Positions 16,348 to 25,848 of a stretch of 35,027 nucleotides of DNA are shown piece after piece (within the stretch, counting starts at the first letter, position 1; every line of letters starts with the position of its first letter). Under the pieces are notes generated by a model. The model was not told the origin of the DNA. It saw only the letters and a list, made by a program, of their open reading frames with translations, and searched no databases. Source of the DNA: Flavobacterium sp. (lineage in GTDB: Bacteria > Bacteroidota > Bacteroidia > Flavobacteriales > Flavobacteriaceae); assembly GCF_024305175.1 (NCBI RefSeq), contig NZ_JAMWYY010000032.1, positions 1 through 35,027 of the forward strand, read 5' to 3'. A program made the position numbers and the translations under genes.

Positions 16348-16780
16348 GCCTCTCCCTGAAAAATTGCAATACCAGGCTGCCGCATTCTTCAGCAAGCACA
16401 CCTTTTTTTACCGTTGTTTTCGGGTGCAGCTTTGTACCCATGGCGCGATAGCCACGCTGCTCATCGGCAGCGCCAAAAACGACGTGCGAAACCTGGCTCC
16501 AGTATAATGCGCCTGCGCACATCTGGCAGGGCTCAAGCGTAACATAAAGCGTACAGCCTGTTAGGTATTTACCTCCTAAAAAATTTGCAGCCGATGTTAT
16601 GGCCTGCATTTCGGCATGGGCGGTAACATCGTGAAGCAGTTCTGTAAGGTTATGCGAACGGGCTATTATTTTGCCGTCAACAGCCACAACCGCACCTACG
16701 GGTATTTCGCCCTTATCATAAGCAGCCTGCGCTTCCTGAAGGGCTTTCCTCATAAAATATTCGTCGGTAAATACATCCAT
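16343..16780 (-). CDS. tadA: tRNA-specific adenosine-34 deaminase
   Basis: Converts A34 to inosine in the wobble position of tRNA-Arg(ACG). 145 aa, the usual length. The zinc and catalytic signature of the cytidine-deaminase fold is complete: HAE at 55-57 (zinc His55, proton-shuttle Glu57) and PCQMC at 84-88 (zinc Cys85 and Cys88). The following ALYWSQ and a C-terminal FFRERR tail fit TadA better than free-nucleoside deaminases. It lies 33 bp downstream of the delta-60 gene on the same strand and may share its transcript. The stop codon is embedded in a terminator hairpin. Confidence 0.95.
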   Translation of the reverse strand: MDVFTDEYFMRKALQEAQAAYDKGEIPVGAVVAVDGKIIARSHNLTELLHDVTAHAEMQAITSAANFLGGKYLTGCTLYVTLEPCQMCAGALYWSQVSHVVFGAADEQRGYRAMGTKLHPKTTVKKGVLAEECGSLVLQFFRERR

Positions 16781-16813
16781 ACTTTAGCTGCTACACACTT
16801 TACGTTAGTATCG

Positions 16814-18202
16814 TTACTGCTTTATAATTTTAGAGGTAAAGCTTTGCTGGCCGGCAGTTACTTTTATTATATAAAGCCCCTTTTGCAATCCTGACATATC
16901 TATGGCACCCACAGCACTGTTATAAGTTGCTGTATGTACTGTTTTGCCGGTTATATCGGTAACTACAACTTCTGCATCAGCATTCAGATTATTAAGGCTA
17001 AGCGTAAGTTTATCGGTTACAGGGTTAGGATATAGTGACACAGAAAAGGCTTCGGTATCTTTTATTGAAAGAGTACCCGGATTAAGCCTTGCAACGCGTG
17101 GACGCTCTTCGCCATCAAAAGACTCAAACCAGCCGCTTGCAAGTATTTTGTTATCATCCTGCAGGGCTACACTAAGCACAACATTACTAAAATTACTACC
17201 GGTATCAAAAGTAGTATCTATACTGCCATCAGTATTAAACCTGTTGAAATAAACAGGTACTGTATCATCTATAGGATCAAGATCTATTACGGCATCATGA
17301 AAATATCCACCTGCAATAATTTTACCGTCAGCTTGTATTACCATATTCATTACCTGGATACCGTCACCTGCCGGGGGATTAAAGCTGTTATCAAGGCTGC
17401 CATCGGTATTCAGCCTTGCCAGTAAGTTTTGTTCTTCGCCGTTTATCATTAAGAAAGTACCACCTATAACATATTTTCCATCGGGCTGTACCGCCATACA
17501 CCTTACAATCCCTCCATTGCCTGAGCCTGTTCCCTGGACAAAAGAAGTATCTAATGCGCCATACTCATCTAAAATAAATACATTGCCTACTGGCGTATCA
17601 TTATGATACTCTATTTTTCCAACAACAAAAATGCGGTTATCCTCAAGCACATAAGCCCTTGCATAATCACCATAAAGCTGTACCGGAGGAAAAGTAGTAT
17701 CTATGCTGCCATCATAATTAAGCCTCATAATATTTCGGTAAAAGCCATCGCCTGCATAAATATTAAACACGCCCGAAATTATGTACTTATCGCCCTGCTT
17801 TGCAATAAAGCTGACATCATATCCGAAGTTATAAGGCGCACTAAAGCCTGCATCTAAAGTGCCATCGGCATTCAACCTTTTAAGTCCGCCAAAAAGCTCG
17901 CCTAACAGCAACTTGCCGTCCGGCTCTTCCATAACCTGGGCTACGCCCGGGCCATCATATTCCGAAACCCATGAGGTATCAAGACTGCCATCTTCATTCA
18001 GTTTGGCAATCCTTTCGGCTGGTTGCCCGTTATACTCGGTAAACTGTCCTGCTATCAGTATTTTTCCGTCTGATAACTGCTGAATGGAATAGACATCCAC
18101 ATCGGCACCTGTACCCACATTAAAAGTTTCGTCCCAACTGCCTGCCTGTGCAAAAGCGGTTACCGCAATAACCGACACCAAAAAAGTAAATAATTTTTTC
18201 AT
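16814..18202 (-). CDS. Delta-60 repeat protein with T9SS type A sorting domain
   Basis: 462 aa secreted protein. Signal peptide at residues 1-19 (FTFLVSVIAVTAFAQA). Residues 20-380 hold about six delta-60 repeats, each ending in a DGSLDTSF-like unit (variants DGTLDAGF, DGSIDTTF, YGALDTSF, DGSLDNSF) preceded by a DGKILIAGQF-like strand pair; together they probably form a beta-propeller-like fold. Residues 382-462 are a typical type A C-terminal sorting domain: YPNP at 391-394, VVVTDITGKTV, and GLYIIKVTAG near the end. The protein is therefore expected to be exported by the type IX system and attached to or released from the cell surface. The biological role (adhesion, binding) is unknown. It is divergent from dxs, with a promoter-like TATTTTTG 13 nt before its start. 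Confidence 0.93.
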   Translation of the reverse strand: MKKLFTFLVSVIAVTAFAQAGSWDETFNVGTGADVDVYSIQQLSDGKILIAGQFTEYNGQPAERIAKLNEDGSLDTSWVSEYDGPGVAQVMEEPDGKLLLGELFGGLKRLNADGTLDAGFSAPYNFGYDVSFIAKQGDKYIISGVFNIYAGDGFYRNIMRLNYDGSIDTTFPPVQLYGDYARAYVLEDNRIFVVGKIEYHNDTPVGNVFILDEYGALDTSFVQGTGSGNGGIVRCMAVQPDGKYVIGGTFLMINGEEQNLLARLNTDGSLDNSFNPPAGDGIQVMNMVIQADGKIIAGGYFHDAVIDLDPIDDTVPVYFNRFNTDGSIDTTFDTGSNFSNVVLSVALQDDNKILASGWFESFDGEERPRVARLNPGTLSIKDTEAFSVSLYPNPVTDKLTLSLNNLNADAEVVVTDITGKTVHTATYNSAVGAIDMSGLQKGLYIIKVTAGQQSFTSKIIKQ

Positions 18203-18215
18203 AGTAATTTTTCTT

Positions 18216-18223
18216 CAAAAATA
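18216..18223 (-). promoter_or_regulatory. -7 promoter element for the delta-60 protein gene
   Basis: On the minus strand this reads TATTTTTG, an exact TAnnTTTG match 13 nt before the ATG at 18202. A -33 TTG is not obvious. Confidence 0.5.
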
Positions 18224-18282
18224 CACTTTTTTATAAAGGGTAAAAGCCATACAGTGCATTAGCGCGCACAAAATTAATATTG

Positions 18283-18290
18283 TAAATTTG
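18283..18290 (+). promoter_or_regulatory. -7 promoter element for dxs
   Basis: TAAATTTG is an exact TAnnTTTG match 20 nt before the dxs ATG. Only a TTA (18259-18261) is found at the right distance for the -33 box. Confidence 0.5.
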
Positions 18291-18310
18291 CTTAACTTTC
18301 TTAAACGGCA

Positions 18311-20074
18311 ATGGCAAACACGTTACTGGCAAACATAAACACACCACACGACCTGCGGCAGCTAAAGCCGGAGCAACTGCCACAGCTTGCGGCAGAACTG
18401 CGCAGTTTTATTATAGATGTAGTGTCAGTTAAAGAAGGCCATCTGGGTGCAAGCCTGGGTGTAACAGAACTTACAATTGCCCTTCACTATGTTTTTAATA
18501 CCCCAAATGATCTGTTGGTTTGGGATGTAGGCCACCAGGCGTACGGACACAAGATACTAACCGGGCGAAAGGATAGGTTTGAAACCAACCGCCAGTGGGG
18601 CGGCATAAGCGGTTTCCCGAAACGCAGCGAAAGTGAGTATGATACTTTTGGCGTAGGGCACTCCAGCACCTCTATATCTGCCGCACTGGGTATGGCGCTT
18701 GCCTCTCAGTTAAAGGGCAACACCGAAAAACACCATATAGCCGTGATTGGCGATGCCAGCATAGCATCAGGTATGGCATTTGAAGGGCTTAACCATGCGG
18801 GTGTAACCGATGCCAACCTGCTTGTAGTGCTTAATGACAATGCTATTGGTATAGACCCAAGCGTGGGCGCCCTTAAAAATTACCTTACCGAAGTTAAGGA
18901 AGGGCGCAACCCCCGCAGCAACAATATGATCAAGTCACTTAATTTTGACTATACAGGCCCAATAGACGGGCACGACCTTACTGCCCTACTGAAAGAATTA
19001 GATCGGTTAAAACAGGTAAAAGGCCCAAAATTCCTACACGTAATAACCACTAAAGGCAAAGGCTTAAAACAGGCCGAGGAAGACCAGGTGCGTTACCACG
19101 CGCCCGGCAGGTTTGACAGGCTTACCGGCGAAATACTTGCGAAAGCCGAAGCAGGGTTACCACCCAAATACCAGGATGTTTTCGGGCTTACGCTGGTAGA
19201 GCTGGCAGAACAGAACGAAAAGATTATAGGAATTACCCCTGCCATGCCATCGGGTAGCTCTATGAAGTTCATGATGGAAGCCTTCCCAGAAAGGGCTATT
19301 GATGTGGGCATAGCCGAGCAGCATGCCGTAACACTGGCGGCAGGTATGGCTACACAGGGCATGACTGTTTTTTGCAATATATATTCCACCTTCCTGCAAA
19401 GGGCTTATGACCAGGTTATACACGATGTGGCATTGCAAAACCTTCCAGTAATTTTTTGCCTTGACAGGGCGGGGCTTGTAGGCGAAGACGGCGCCACACA
19501 CCACGGCGTTTTCGACCTGGCATATCTCAACTGCATACCTAACGTTATTATTTTTGCGCCACTGAATGAGGCTGAACTACGCAATATGCTCTACACCGCA
19601 CAGCTTGGGCTGCCTCAACCCGTTGCCATACGCTATCCGCGCGGCAGGTCTGAGAGCGCCGACTGGCAAAAACCTTTTGAAGCTGTTGAAATAAACCGCG
19701 TTATACAGATAAAGCAGGGCAAAGGCACAGCAGTACTTTCTACCAGCACCATAGGCAATAATGTTATAAAAGCTTTAAGAGGTTTTGATAATACCATAGC
19801 GCACTATCATTTCGGGTTTGTAAAGCCGCTGAATGAAGAAGTACTGCATACTATCTTCAGGCAATTTACTGCTATCATTACTATTGAAGATGGCACGGTT
19901 ACAGGAGGTTTCGGCAGTAGTGTTGCCTCTTTTGCAGCAAAAAATGGTTATCCTCAAAAAATCAGTATTTTAGGTGTACCTGATGCATTTACAGAACACG
20001 GAACTGTAGCAGAGTTACAACAATACTGCGGTATTGACGTTAAAAGCTTAAAAGAAATTTTTTCAGCTTACTGA
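18311..20074 (+). CDS. dxs: 1-deoxy-D-xylulose-5-phosphate synthase
   Basis: Thiamine-diphosphate enzyme that condenses pyruvate and glyceraldehyde 3-phosphate, the first step of the MEP isoprenoid pathway. 587 aa, slightly shorter than the E. coli enzyme (620). Signature blocks: EGHLGASLG with His44, WDVGHQAYGHK (71-81), the ThDP-magnesium motif GDAS (147-150) with NDN (175-177), and IAEQHAV with catalytic Glu336. The C-terminal transketolase-like domain (IEDGTVTGGFGS) is intact. The ATG lies 20 nt after a good -7 element. The DUF3078 gene follows 45 bp downstream on the same strand. Confidence 0.97.
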   Translation: MANTLLANINTPHDLRQLKPEQLPQLAAELRSFIIDVVSVKEGHLGASLGVTELTIALHYVFNTPNDLLVWDVGHQAYGHKILTGRKDRFETNRQWGGISGFPKRSESEYDTFGVGHSSTSISAALGMALASQLKGNTEKHHIAVIGDASIASGMAFEGLNHAGVTDANLLVVLNDNAIGIDPSVGALKNYLTEVKEGRNPRSNNMIKSLNFDYTGPIDGHDLTALLKELDRLKQVKGPKFLHVITTKGKGLKQAEEDQVRYHAPGRFDRLTGEILAKAEAGLPPKYQDVFGLTLVELAEQNEKIIGITPAMPSGSSMKFMMEAFPERAIDVGIAEQHAVTLAAGMATQGMTVFCNIYSTFLQRAYDQVIHDVALQNLPVIFCLDRAGLVGEDGATHHGVFDLAYLNCIPNVIIFAPLNEAELRNMLYTAQLGLPQPVAIRYPRGRSESADWQKPFEAVEINRVIQIKQGKGTAVLSTSTIGNNVIKALRGFDNTIAHYHFGFVKPLNEEVLHTIFRQFTAIITIEDGTVTGGFGSSVASFAAKNGYPQKISILGVPDAFTEHGTVAELQQYCGIDVKSLKEIFSAY

Positions 20075-20119
20075 AAATAACGAATTTTGCACCGCATCTA
20101 AAATTAAACCCACATTTTA

Positions 20120-21067
20120 ATGAGACTTCGAGCCTGCCTGACAGCATTGCTGGTGATAGCCTTTATACAACTTGCATATCCTCAAATGATAGTTACTACC
20201 CTGCCCGACTCTATTACGTATTGGGAACGTACCAATAAAGTAGGGATGGATATTTCTCAAATTGCCTTTGTTAACTGGAGTGTGGGGGGTAACAACTCTA
20301 TAACTGTACTGGGCAAAGGAAACTTTGCACGCAACTACCATAAGAAAAACCTGAACTGGGATAACGAATTGGTGCTGCGCTACGGCCTTAACAGCCAGGA
20401 AGGGCAGGAAATGCGCAAAACAGACGACCAGATACAGCTCAACTCAACTTTCGGCTACAGGCGCGATACGGTTTCTAACTGGTATTACAGTGCCAAATTT
20501 AATTTTAACACACAGTTTGCCAACGGTTATGCCTATCCTAATACAGAGGATGAAATATCAGGGCCGTTTTCACCTGCTTATATCTTTTTGGGGGTAGGTT
20601 CTGAATACATTCGGAAAGATTTAGGGCTTAATGCTTATTTTTCGCCGCTTACCAACAAAACCACCCTTGTAATGAACCGCACGCTGGCTAACCAGGGCGC
20701 TTTCGGGGTAGAAGGAGCGGTGTATGATGCAGATGGCAACCTGATACGGAATGGGCGCACATCGCGCACAGAGATAGGTATATTAGTTACCAACAGCTTA
20801 AAGCGCCAGGTATTTAAGAATATAATGCTTGACCATAAGATAAGTTTTTATACCGATTACCTTAATAACTTCGGCAATATAGATGTTGACTGGCAATGGT
20901 CTTTAGATATGACGGTTAACGAATATGTAAAAGCCAACATTGGTGCGCATATTATTTATGACGACGATATAAAGTCTAAAGAAGAAGTGGACGGAGAAGT
21001 AATTGAAGGCGGCCCTAAACTACAGCTAAAGCAAATGCTGTCGCTTGGGTTAAGTTATACTTTTTAG
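20120..21067 (+). CDS. DUF3078 family probable outer-membrane beta-barrel protein
   Basis: 315 aa. N-terminal signal peptide (ACLTALLVIAFIQLAYPQ). The family signature near the N-terminus is present: ISQIAFVNWSVGGNNS (about residues 45-60). The remainder alternates hydrophobic and polar residues in many strands, and the chain ends LSLGLSYTF with a terminal Phe, as in outer-membrane barrels. DUF3078 proteins are widespread in Bacteroidota; no function is known to me. The gene follows dxs by 45 bp. A weak -7-like GAATTTTG at 20082-20089 could give it its own promoter. It converges with dgt with 48 bp between and no evident terminator there. Confidence 0.88.
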   Translation: MRLRACLTALLVIAFIQLAYPQMIVTTLPDSITYWERTNKVGMDISQIAFVNWSVGGNNSITVLGKGNFARNYHKKNLNWDNELVLRYGLNSQEGQEMRKTDDQIQLNSTFGYRRDTVSNWYYSAKFNFNTQFANGYAYPNTEDEISGPFSPAYIFLGVGSEYIRKDLGLNAYFSPLTNKTTLVMNRTLANQGAFGVEGAVYDADGNLIRNGRTSRTEIGILVTNSLKRQVFKNIMLDHKISFYTDYLNNFGNIDVDWQWSLDMTVNEYVKANIGAHIIYDDDIKSKEEVDGEVIEGGPKLQLKQMLSLGLSYTF

Positions 21068-21115
21068 CAACTCAAAAACAGCTATAAAAGCTCCACATAC
21101 AATAAATTATAATCG

Positions 21116-22459
21116 TTATCTCGCTCCCGTAATGGTGTTATAAAGCAATACAGCTTTACCATCTGTAAGCGTAGAAACAAAGTGGCAAATGTGCAGCAGC
21201 CTGTCATACAGATTCATTTTTTCGGTTACAAAGCGTTCCGGCAGCATTTTTAGTACCAGCTTGTCATAATTGCTTTCCCTGCCTTCAAACTTATTGTTAT
21301 AAGCGGTACAAAAGGTATCTAAAAGCGTGTTGATGATACGGTAGCCTATAACTTCTTTTTCTACCACCTCGCGGCTTTGGTACACATTTTTGCGGCTAAT
21401 ATCCAGTATATCTTTTATCTGTGCGGTATATTGCCCCTGCTCTGTAAGCGCATACGGATATTTGCCTGCCAGTATCAGTTCTTCATTTTCAAGGAAAATT
21501 GCAACCGCATCACTTATAAGGCTGCTGATGGCGAGTGCCCTCAGGTAACTTATACGGTCTTCCTTTGTAGTAAGGCTTTTATATTTCTCTACCTGAACAG
21601 TATTCTTAACCAGCTTTATAAGGTATTCAAGGGCATAATCTTCGGCTATAAGCCCAAGGTTGATACCGTCTTCAAAATCGATTATGGTGTAGCAGATATC
21701 ATCGGCGGCTTCTACAAGGTAAGCAAGCGGGTGGCGCTCATAACCGGTATCTTCTCCCTCTTTATTCGGTATAAGCCCAAGCTCCTGCGCCACATCCTGA
21801 AAGAAATCCTTATCACACTGAAAGAAACCATATTTTTTATCTGCTATATTAGCTGTAGGCTTTTTAGGCAATGATTCTTTAGGATACTTCATAAAAGCAC
21901 CCAGCGTGGCGTAGGATATGCGCAGACCACCCTCTATACCGGGGCGTGAGGCCGTAAGCAGGTTAAAACCGTTGGCGTTACCCTCAAAATCTACTAAATC
22001 CTGCCACTCTTTATCGGTAAGGCTGTCGCGGTACTGTTGCCCTTTCCCTGTTTTAAAGTATTCACCAATCGCTTTTTCACCCGAGTGCCCAAACGGCGGG
22101 TTGCCAATATCATGTGCAAGGGCGGCGGCGGCTACTATAGCGCCAAAATCGTTCATGTGGAAACCGTGGATGTCCTGCAGGTACGGCCTTTTTTCTAAAA
22201 TCTGTTTGCCTACAAGCCTGCCAAGCGAGCGGCCTACTACCGAAACCTCAAGGCTATGGGTAAGGCGGGTGTGCACAAAATCAGTTTTAGAAAGGGGTAT
22301 AACCTGTGTTTTATCCTGCAGGCTCCTGAAAGCCGATGAGAATATTATACGGTCATAATCTACCTCAAAACCCAAACGTGTATCGTCCTGTTCTTTACGT
22401 AGCCTCTTGCTTGTATCGCCCTGCCTTTTTAATGACAGTAGCTGTTCCCATTGCATCAT
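21116..22459 (-). CDS. dgt: Deoxyguanosinetriphosphate triphosphohydrolase (dGTPase)
   Basis: HD-domain enzyme that hydrolyses dGTP (and often other dNTPs) to the nucleoside and triphosphate, tuning dNTP pools. 447 aa. The metal-binding HD motif is seen as RLTHSLEV (His68) and ALAHDIGNPPFGHSGE (His116, Asp117), with VEAADDICY further on as the last metal ligand region. The N-terminal DDTRLGFEVDYDRIIFSSAF fits the dGTPase family. Start is at the first of two adjacent ATGs (22459 or 22456). It lies downstream of the 77-aa gene, across a weak hairpin. The same minus-strand stretch carries nrdAB, which is a functional match. Confidence 0.95.
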   Translation of the reverse strand: MMQWEQLLSLKRQGDTSKRLRKEQDDTRLGFEVDYDRIIFSSAFRSLQDKTQVIPLSKTDFVHTRLTHSLEVSVVGRSLGRLVGKQILEKRPYLQDIHGFHMNDFGAIVAAAALAHDIGNPPFGHSGEKAIGEYFKTGKGQQYRDSLTDKEWQDLVDFEGNANGFNLLTASRPGIEGGLRISYATLGAFMKYPKESLPKKPTANIADKKYGFFQCDKDFFQDVAQELGLIPNKEGEDTGYERHPLAYLVEAADDICYTIIDFEDGINLGLIAEDYALEYLIKLVKNTVQVEKYKSLTTKEDRISYLRALAISSLISDAVAIFLENEELILAGKYPYALTEQGQYTAQIKDILDISRKNVYQSREVVEKEVIGYRIINTLLDTFCTAYNNKFEGRESNYDKLVLKMLPERFVTEKMNLYDRLLHICHFVSTLTDGKAVLLYNTITGAR

Positions 22460-22525
22460 TTTTTTGATTTCAGATTTCAGAATTAGATTAAGTACAAAAC
22501 CTTAAACTTTAAACATTGAACAACA

Positions 22526-22545
22526 CCGGACATCGAAACATCCGG
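22526..22545 (-). terminator. Weak terminator-like hairpin after the 77-aa gene
   Basis: CCGGA (22526-22530) and TCCGG (22541-22545) directly follow the TAG of the 77-aa gene. On the minus strand the stem is followed by TGTTGTTC, a poor T-tract. It may be only a weak transcript end before dgt. Confidence 0.4.
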
Positions 22546-22779
22546 CTACTTTATAAACTTTGATTTGTTGGCCGAAACAAAGTTTTTCGATTTAAAAGGA
22601 TATTTCCCATTGCTTTTATCGCTCTGGTTTTCTTCTACCGAATTGATGTGTATTTCTTCTCCGAGTGAAAAACCGGAAGCGACTTTTCGGTAATCCAGCA
22701 GGTATATATCACAAAAATAATTGCCGTCGGCATCCTGCTCTATTTTACCTGTGTATATTGCTTTTTTATCTTTAGACAT
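22546..22779 (-). CDS. Small hypothetical protein (77 aa)
   Basis: Not recognised. Soluble, charged, no signal peptide or membrane segment. Residues 7-50 read like a small beta-fold (AIYTGKIEQDADGNYFCDIY, then LLDYRKVASGFSLGEEIHI) with a single Cys. The tail is Lys- and Asn-rich and probably disordered. It starts 12 bp after the RDD gene stop on the same strand, so it is likely co-translated with it. The tight spacing and normal codon use support a real gene despite its size. Confidence 0.7.
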   Translation of the reverse strand: MSKDKKAIYTGKIEQDADGNYFCDIYLLDYRKVASGFSLGEEIHINSVEENQSDKSNGKYPFKSKNFVSANKSKFIK

Positions 22780-22791
22780 ATTTTGTTTGTT

Positions 22792-23298
22792 TTAAAGCAT
22801 TTCAGGCTTTCCAATTTCATCAAATGCGCTTTTAAGCTCCATAGCCTCTTTAAGCTTTTTAGCATCTACAACATATGTTTCTGTAAGGCTGTCGTGCCAG
22901 CCGCGCGGTGGCGAACCCAAAAATGAAAAAGCCTCAAAAGGGATAAGGCGGCAAAATGAGCGCAAAATAATTACACCTGCCGATGGTTTGCTGCCATCCT
23001 GCATTACCACTTTTGTACCGGTTATAAATTTGCCGATACTGCGTGAAAAAATACTTTCGGTAATGCTGTAATAAAAAGTCCATATCAATACCGTTACCAC
23101 AAGATTATCAAAGCCATCTGCCTGCGACAGCCAGATTAAAGGGCCATCTATACCCAAAAGCGAAAGTAATCCGAGGAAAACACCTGTAAGCAGCGAAAAT
23201 GCATAAACAACAACCCAGTCTAACAACAGGTTGGCAAAGCGTTTGCCTGAAGATGCCATAAGGGTGTGATCTACATCAATAGTAATGTTTGTATTCAT
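22792..23298 (-). CDS. RDD family membrane protein
   Basis: 168 aa inner-membrane protein. The RDD signature is visible as GKRFANLLLDWVVVYAF (Arg20 and Asp27 in the first helix). Three hydrophobic segments follow the family pattern: about 28-50, 65-90 (after GPLIWLSQ) and the RSIGKFITGTKVVMQDG loop region. Some RDD proteins act as sodium- or solute-related transporters, but most, like this one, have no known substrate. The gene sits 18 bp downstream of the nrdA terminator with no convincing promoter in between, so it may depend on read-through or on a promoter I cannot recognise. It is followed 12 bp later by the 77-aa gene. Confidence 0.88.
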   Translation of the reverse strand: MNTNITIDVDHTLMASSGKRFANLLLDWVVVYAFSLLTGVFLGLLSLLGIDGPLIWLSQADGFDNLVVTVLIWTFYYSITESIFSRSIGKFITGTKVVMQDGSKPSAGVIILRSFCRLIPFEAFSFLGSPPRGWHDSLTETYVVDAKKLKEAMELKSAFDEIGKPEML

Positions 23299-23304
23299 AG
23301 TTGA

Positions 23305-23339
23305 TAAAATTAAAACAAGGAGCAGACAGGCTGCTCCTT
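23305..23339 (-). terminator. Intrinsic terminator after nrdA
   Basis: Perfect 9-bp stem AAGGAGCAG (23317-23325) and CTGCTCCTT (23331-23339) with a 5-nt loop. On the minus strand it is followed by GTTTTAATTTTAT. It lies about 70 bp after the nrdA stop. Confidence 0.88.
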
Positions 23340-23409
23340 AGTTTTTGGTTGATAATCCTATTTGTGTTTGTTATTCAATTTATTCGCAAAAAATCGCAAC
23401 CCTATTAAA

Positions 23410-25821
23410 TTAAGATCCGCACATTTCGCAATCTTCAGGATCTGCGTTCCTGGAGCGCTCCAGCATGGCTTTAAATTCCGTCTGGCTCATGCCTTCGGCT
23501 TCGGTGCCTGCCGCAACCGCTTCCACAACTGCCGGTTGTGGCTGCTCTTTTTTATCGTTATTAAGGGTAAACTTAATAGCATCTACCGCACTCTTCGTCC
23601 TCAGGTAATACATACCGGTTTTAAGCCCGCTCTTCCATGCATAGAAGTGCATTGAGGTTAGTTTGCCGAATGTGGCATTTTCCATAAACAGGTTAAGCGA
23701 CTGGCTTTGGTCTATAAAGTAACCCCTTTGGCGCGACATGTCTATGATATCTTTCATGCTCATCTCCCACACGGTCTTGTACAGCTCTTTTATATCCTGA
23801 GGGATACCATCTATATCCTGTACCGAGCCGTTTGCCCTCATTATTTCCTGCTTCAGGTTTTCGTTCCACAGGCCAAGGTCAACAAGGTCGCGCAGCAGGT
23901 GTTTGTTTACCACGATAAACTCGCCCGAAAGTACCCTTCTTGTATATATGTTGCTGGTGTAAGGCTCGAACGCCTCATTATTACCCAGTATCTGAGATGT
24001 AGAAGCTGTTGGCATTGGTGCAAGCAACAATGAGTTCCTCACCCCGTTTTCCATAACTTCTTTACGAAGTGATGCCCAGTCCCAGCGCCCGCTCAGGTCG
24101 CTGTCATTAAGCCCCCACAGGTTGTACTGAAACTGCCCTTCGCTAATAGGCGAACCTTTAAAACTTGAGTAAGGCCCTTCTTCTTTTGCCATTTCCATAC
24201 TGGCGGTAACGGCAGCAAAATAGATGGTTTCAAATATTTCCTGGTTGGCCTGCTTCGCTTCATCACTTGTAAACGGCAGCCTCATCAATATAAGTGCATC
24301 GGCAAGCCCCTGCACGCCAAGCCCTACAGGGCGGTGGCGCATGTTGCTGTTCTCTGCCTCTTTTATAGGGTAGTAGTTCCTGTCTATAACCTTGTTAAGG
24401 TTGCGGGTTATACGCTTGGTAACCTCAAAAAGGTACTGGTGGTTAAACACGCCGTCTTCTACAAACATCGGCAGCGATATAGAGGCTAAGTTACACACCG
24501 CCACCTCATCGGGAGCCGTATATTCCATAATCTCCGTGCACAGGTTAGACGAACGTATGGTACCCAGATTCTTTTGGTTCGATTTGCGGTTGGCTGCATC
24601 TTTATACAGCATGTATGGCAATCCTGTCTCTATCTGAGATTCAAGCACTTTTTCCCAAAGCTCGCGCGCTTTAACCGTTTTGCGGCCTTTGTTGGCAGCT
24701 TCATACTTAAGGTAAAGCTCGTCAAACTCGTCGCTGTGCACATCATAAAGGCCCGGGCACTCGTTAGGGCACATCAGTGTCCAGGTACTGTCTTCCTCTA
24801 CACGCTTCATGAACAGGTCCGGAATCCATAATGCAAGGAATAAATCGCGTGCGCGCATTTCTTCCTTACCGTGGTTTTTGCGCAGTTCCAGGAAGTCGAA
24901 AATATCGGCATGCCACGGCTCTATATAAATAGCAAAACTGCCTTTGCGCTTACCGCCGCCCTGGTCTACATAGCGGGCAGTATCATTAAACACACGCAAC
25001 ATCGGCACAATACCGTTAGAGGTACCGTTTGTGCCGCGAATGTAAGACCCTGTTGCCCTTACATTGTGTATAGACAAGCCTATACCCCCTGCCGACTGCG
25101 ATATCTTAGCCGTGTTTTTCAGGGTGTCATATATACCGTCTATACTGTCATCTTTCATGGTAAGCAAAAAGCACGACGACATTTGCGGCTTTGGCGTACC
25201 CGAGTTGAACAGTGTAGGCGTGGCGTGGGTAAAGTATTTTTTAGACATCAGCTCATACGTTTCAAGAACTGCATCTATATCGTTAAGGTGAATACCTACA
25301 GATACACGCATAAGCATATGCTGCGGGCGCTCTACAATCTTACCGTTTATCTTTAACAGGTAAGAGCGCTCCAGGGTTTTAAACCCGAAGTAATCATAAT
25401 TAAAATCTCTGTTGTATATAATGTTAGAGTCTAAAATCTCGGCATTTGCCATTATAGCCTCATATACCTCATCTGAAAGAAGCGGCGACTCCTGCCCTGT
25501 TCTCGGGTTCACGTAGTGATACATATCACTCATGGTTTCAGAGAAGGACTTCTTGGTATTTTTATGCAGGTTAGAAACCGCTATACGGGCAGCCAGTTGT
25601 GCGTAGTCGGGGTGAGAAATTGTCATGGCGGCGGCAGTTTCGGCAGCAAGGTTATCCAGCTCGCTGGTTGTAACACCATCATATAACCCTTCAATAACAC
25701 GCATTGCTACTTTTACCGGATCTACCAGTTCGCTAAGCTCATAGCACAGCATCCTTACCCTATCCGTTATCTTATCGAACATTACCGGCTCTCTCCGACC
25801 GTCTCTTTTTACTACATACAT
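23410..25821 (-). CDS. nrdA: Ribonucleoside-diphosphate reductase, class Ia, alpha subunit
   Basis: Large catalytic subunit that reduces NDPs to dNDPs. 803 aa. An N-terminal ATP-cone (residues 1-90, [17 protein letters not shown]) provides allosteric activity control by ATP and dATP. Active-site residues correspond to E. coli NrdA: Cys217 (SSCFLLT), NLCTE at 426-430 with Asn426, Cys428 and Glu430, and Cys443 (AVCNLASI). The C-terminal redox shuttle is CEMCGS at the very end, which receives electrons from thioredoxin or glutaredoxin. It follows nrdB by 69 bp on the same strand, the gap containing a perfect 16-nt palindrome, and is closed by a strong terminator. Confidence 0.97.
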   Translation of the reverse strand: MYVVKRDGRREPVMFDKITDRVRMLCYELSELVDPVKVAMRVIEGLYDGVTTSELDNLAAETAAAMTISHPDYAQLAARIAVSNLHKNTKKSFSETMSDMYHYVNPRTGQESPLLSDEVYEAIMANAEILDSNIIYNRDFNYDYFGFKTLERSYLLKINGKIVERPQHMLMRVSVGIHLNDIDAVLETYELMSKKYFTHATPTLFNSGTPKPQMSSCFLLTMKDDSIDGIYDTLKNTAKISQSAGGIGLSIHNVRATGSYIRGTNGTSNGIVPMLRVFNDTARYVDQGGGKRKGSFAIYIEPWHADIFDFLELRKNHGKEEMRARDLFLALWIPDLFMKRVEEDSTWTLMCPNECPGLYDVHSDEFDELYLKYEAANKGRKTVKARELWEKVLESQIETGLPYMLYKDAANRKSNQKNLGTIRSSNLCTEIMEYTAPDEVAVCNLASISLPMFVEDGVFNHQYLFEVTKRITRNLNKVIDRNYYPIKEAENSNMRHRPVGLGVQGLADALILMRLPFTSDEAKQANQEIFETIYFAAVTASMEMAKEEGPYSSFKGSPISEGQFQYNLWGLNDSDLSGRWDWASLRKEVMENGVRNSLLLAPMPTASTSQILGNNEAFEPYTSNIYTRRVLSGEFIVVNKHLLRDLVDLGLWNENLKQEIMRANGSVQDIDGIPQDIKELYKTVWEMSMKDIIDMSRQRGYFIDQSQSLNLFMENATFGKLTSMHFYAWKSGLKTGMYYLRTKSAVDAIKFTLNNDKKEQPQPAVVEAVAAGTEAEGMSQTEFKAMLERSRNADPEDCEMCGS

Positions 25822-25848
25822 ATGGCAATATTTTAAGGTTAGTAATGG

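Noticed and set aside
16814..18202. Repeated short nucleotide motifs resembling a direct-repeat array
   Set aside because: They are the coding units of the delta-60 protein repeats (DGSLDTSF-type) with diverged spacing, not a CRISPR or satellite.
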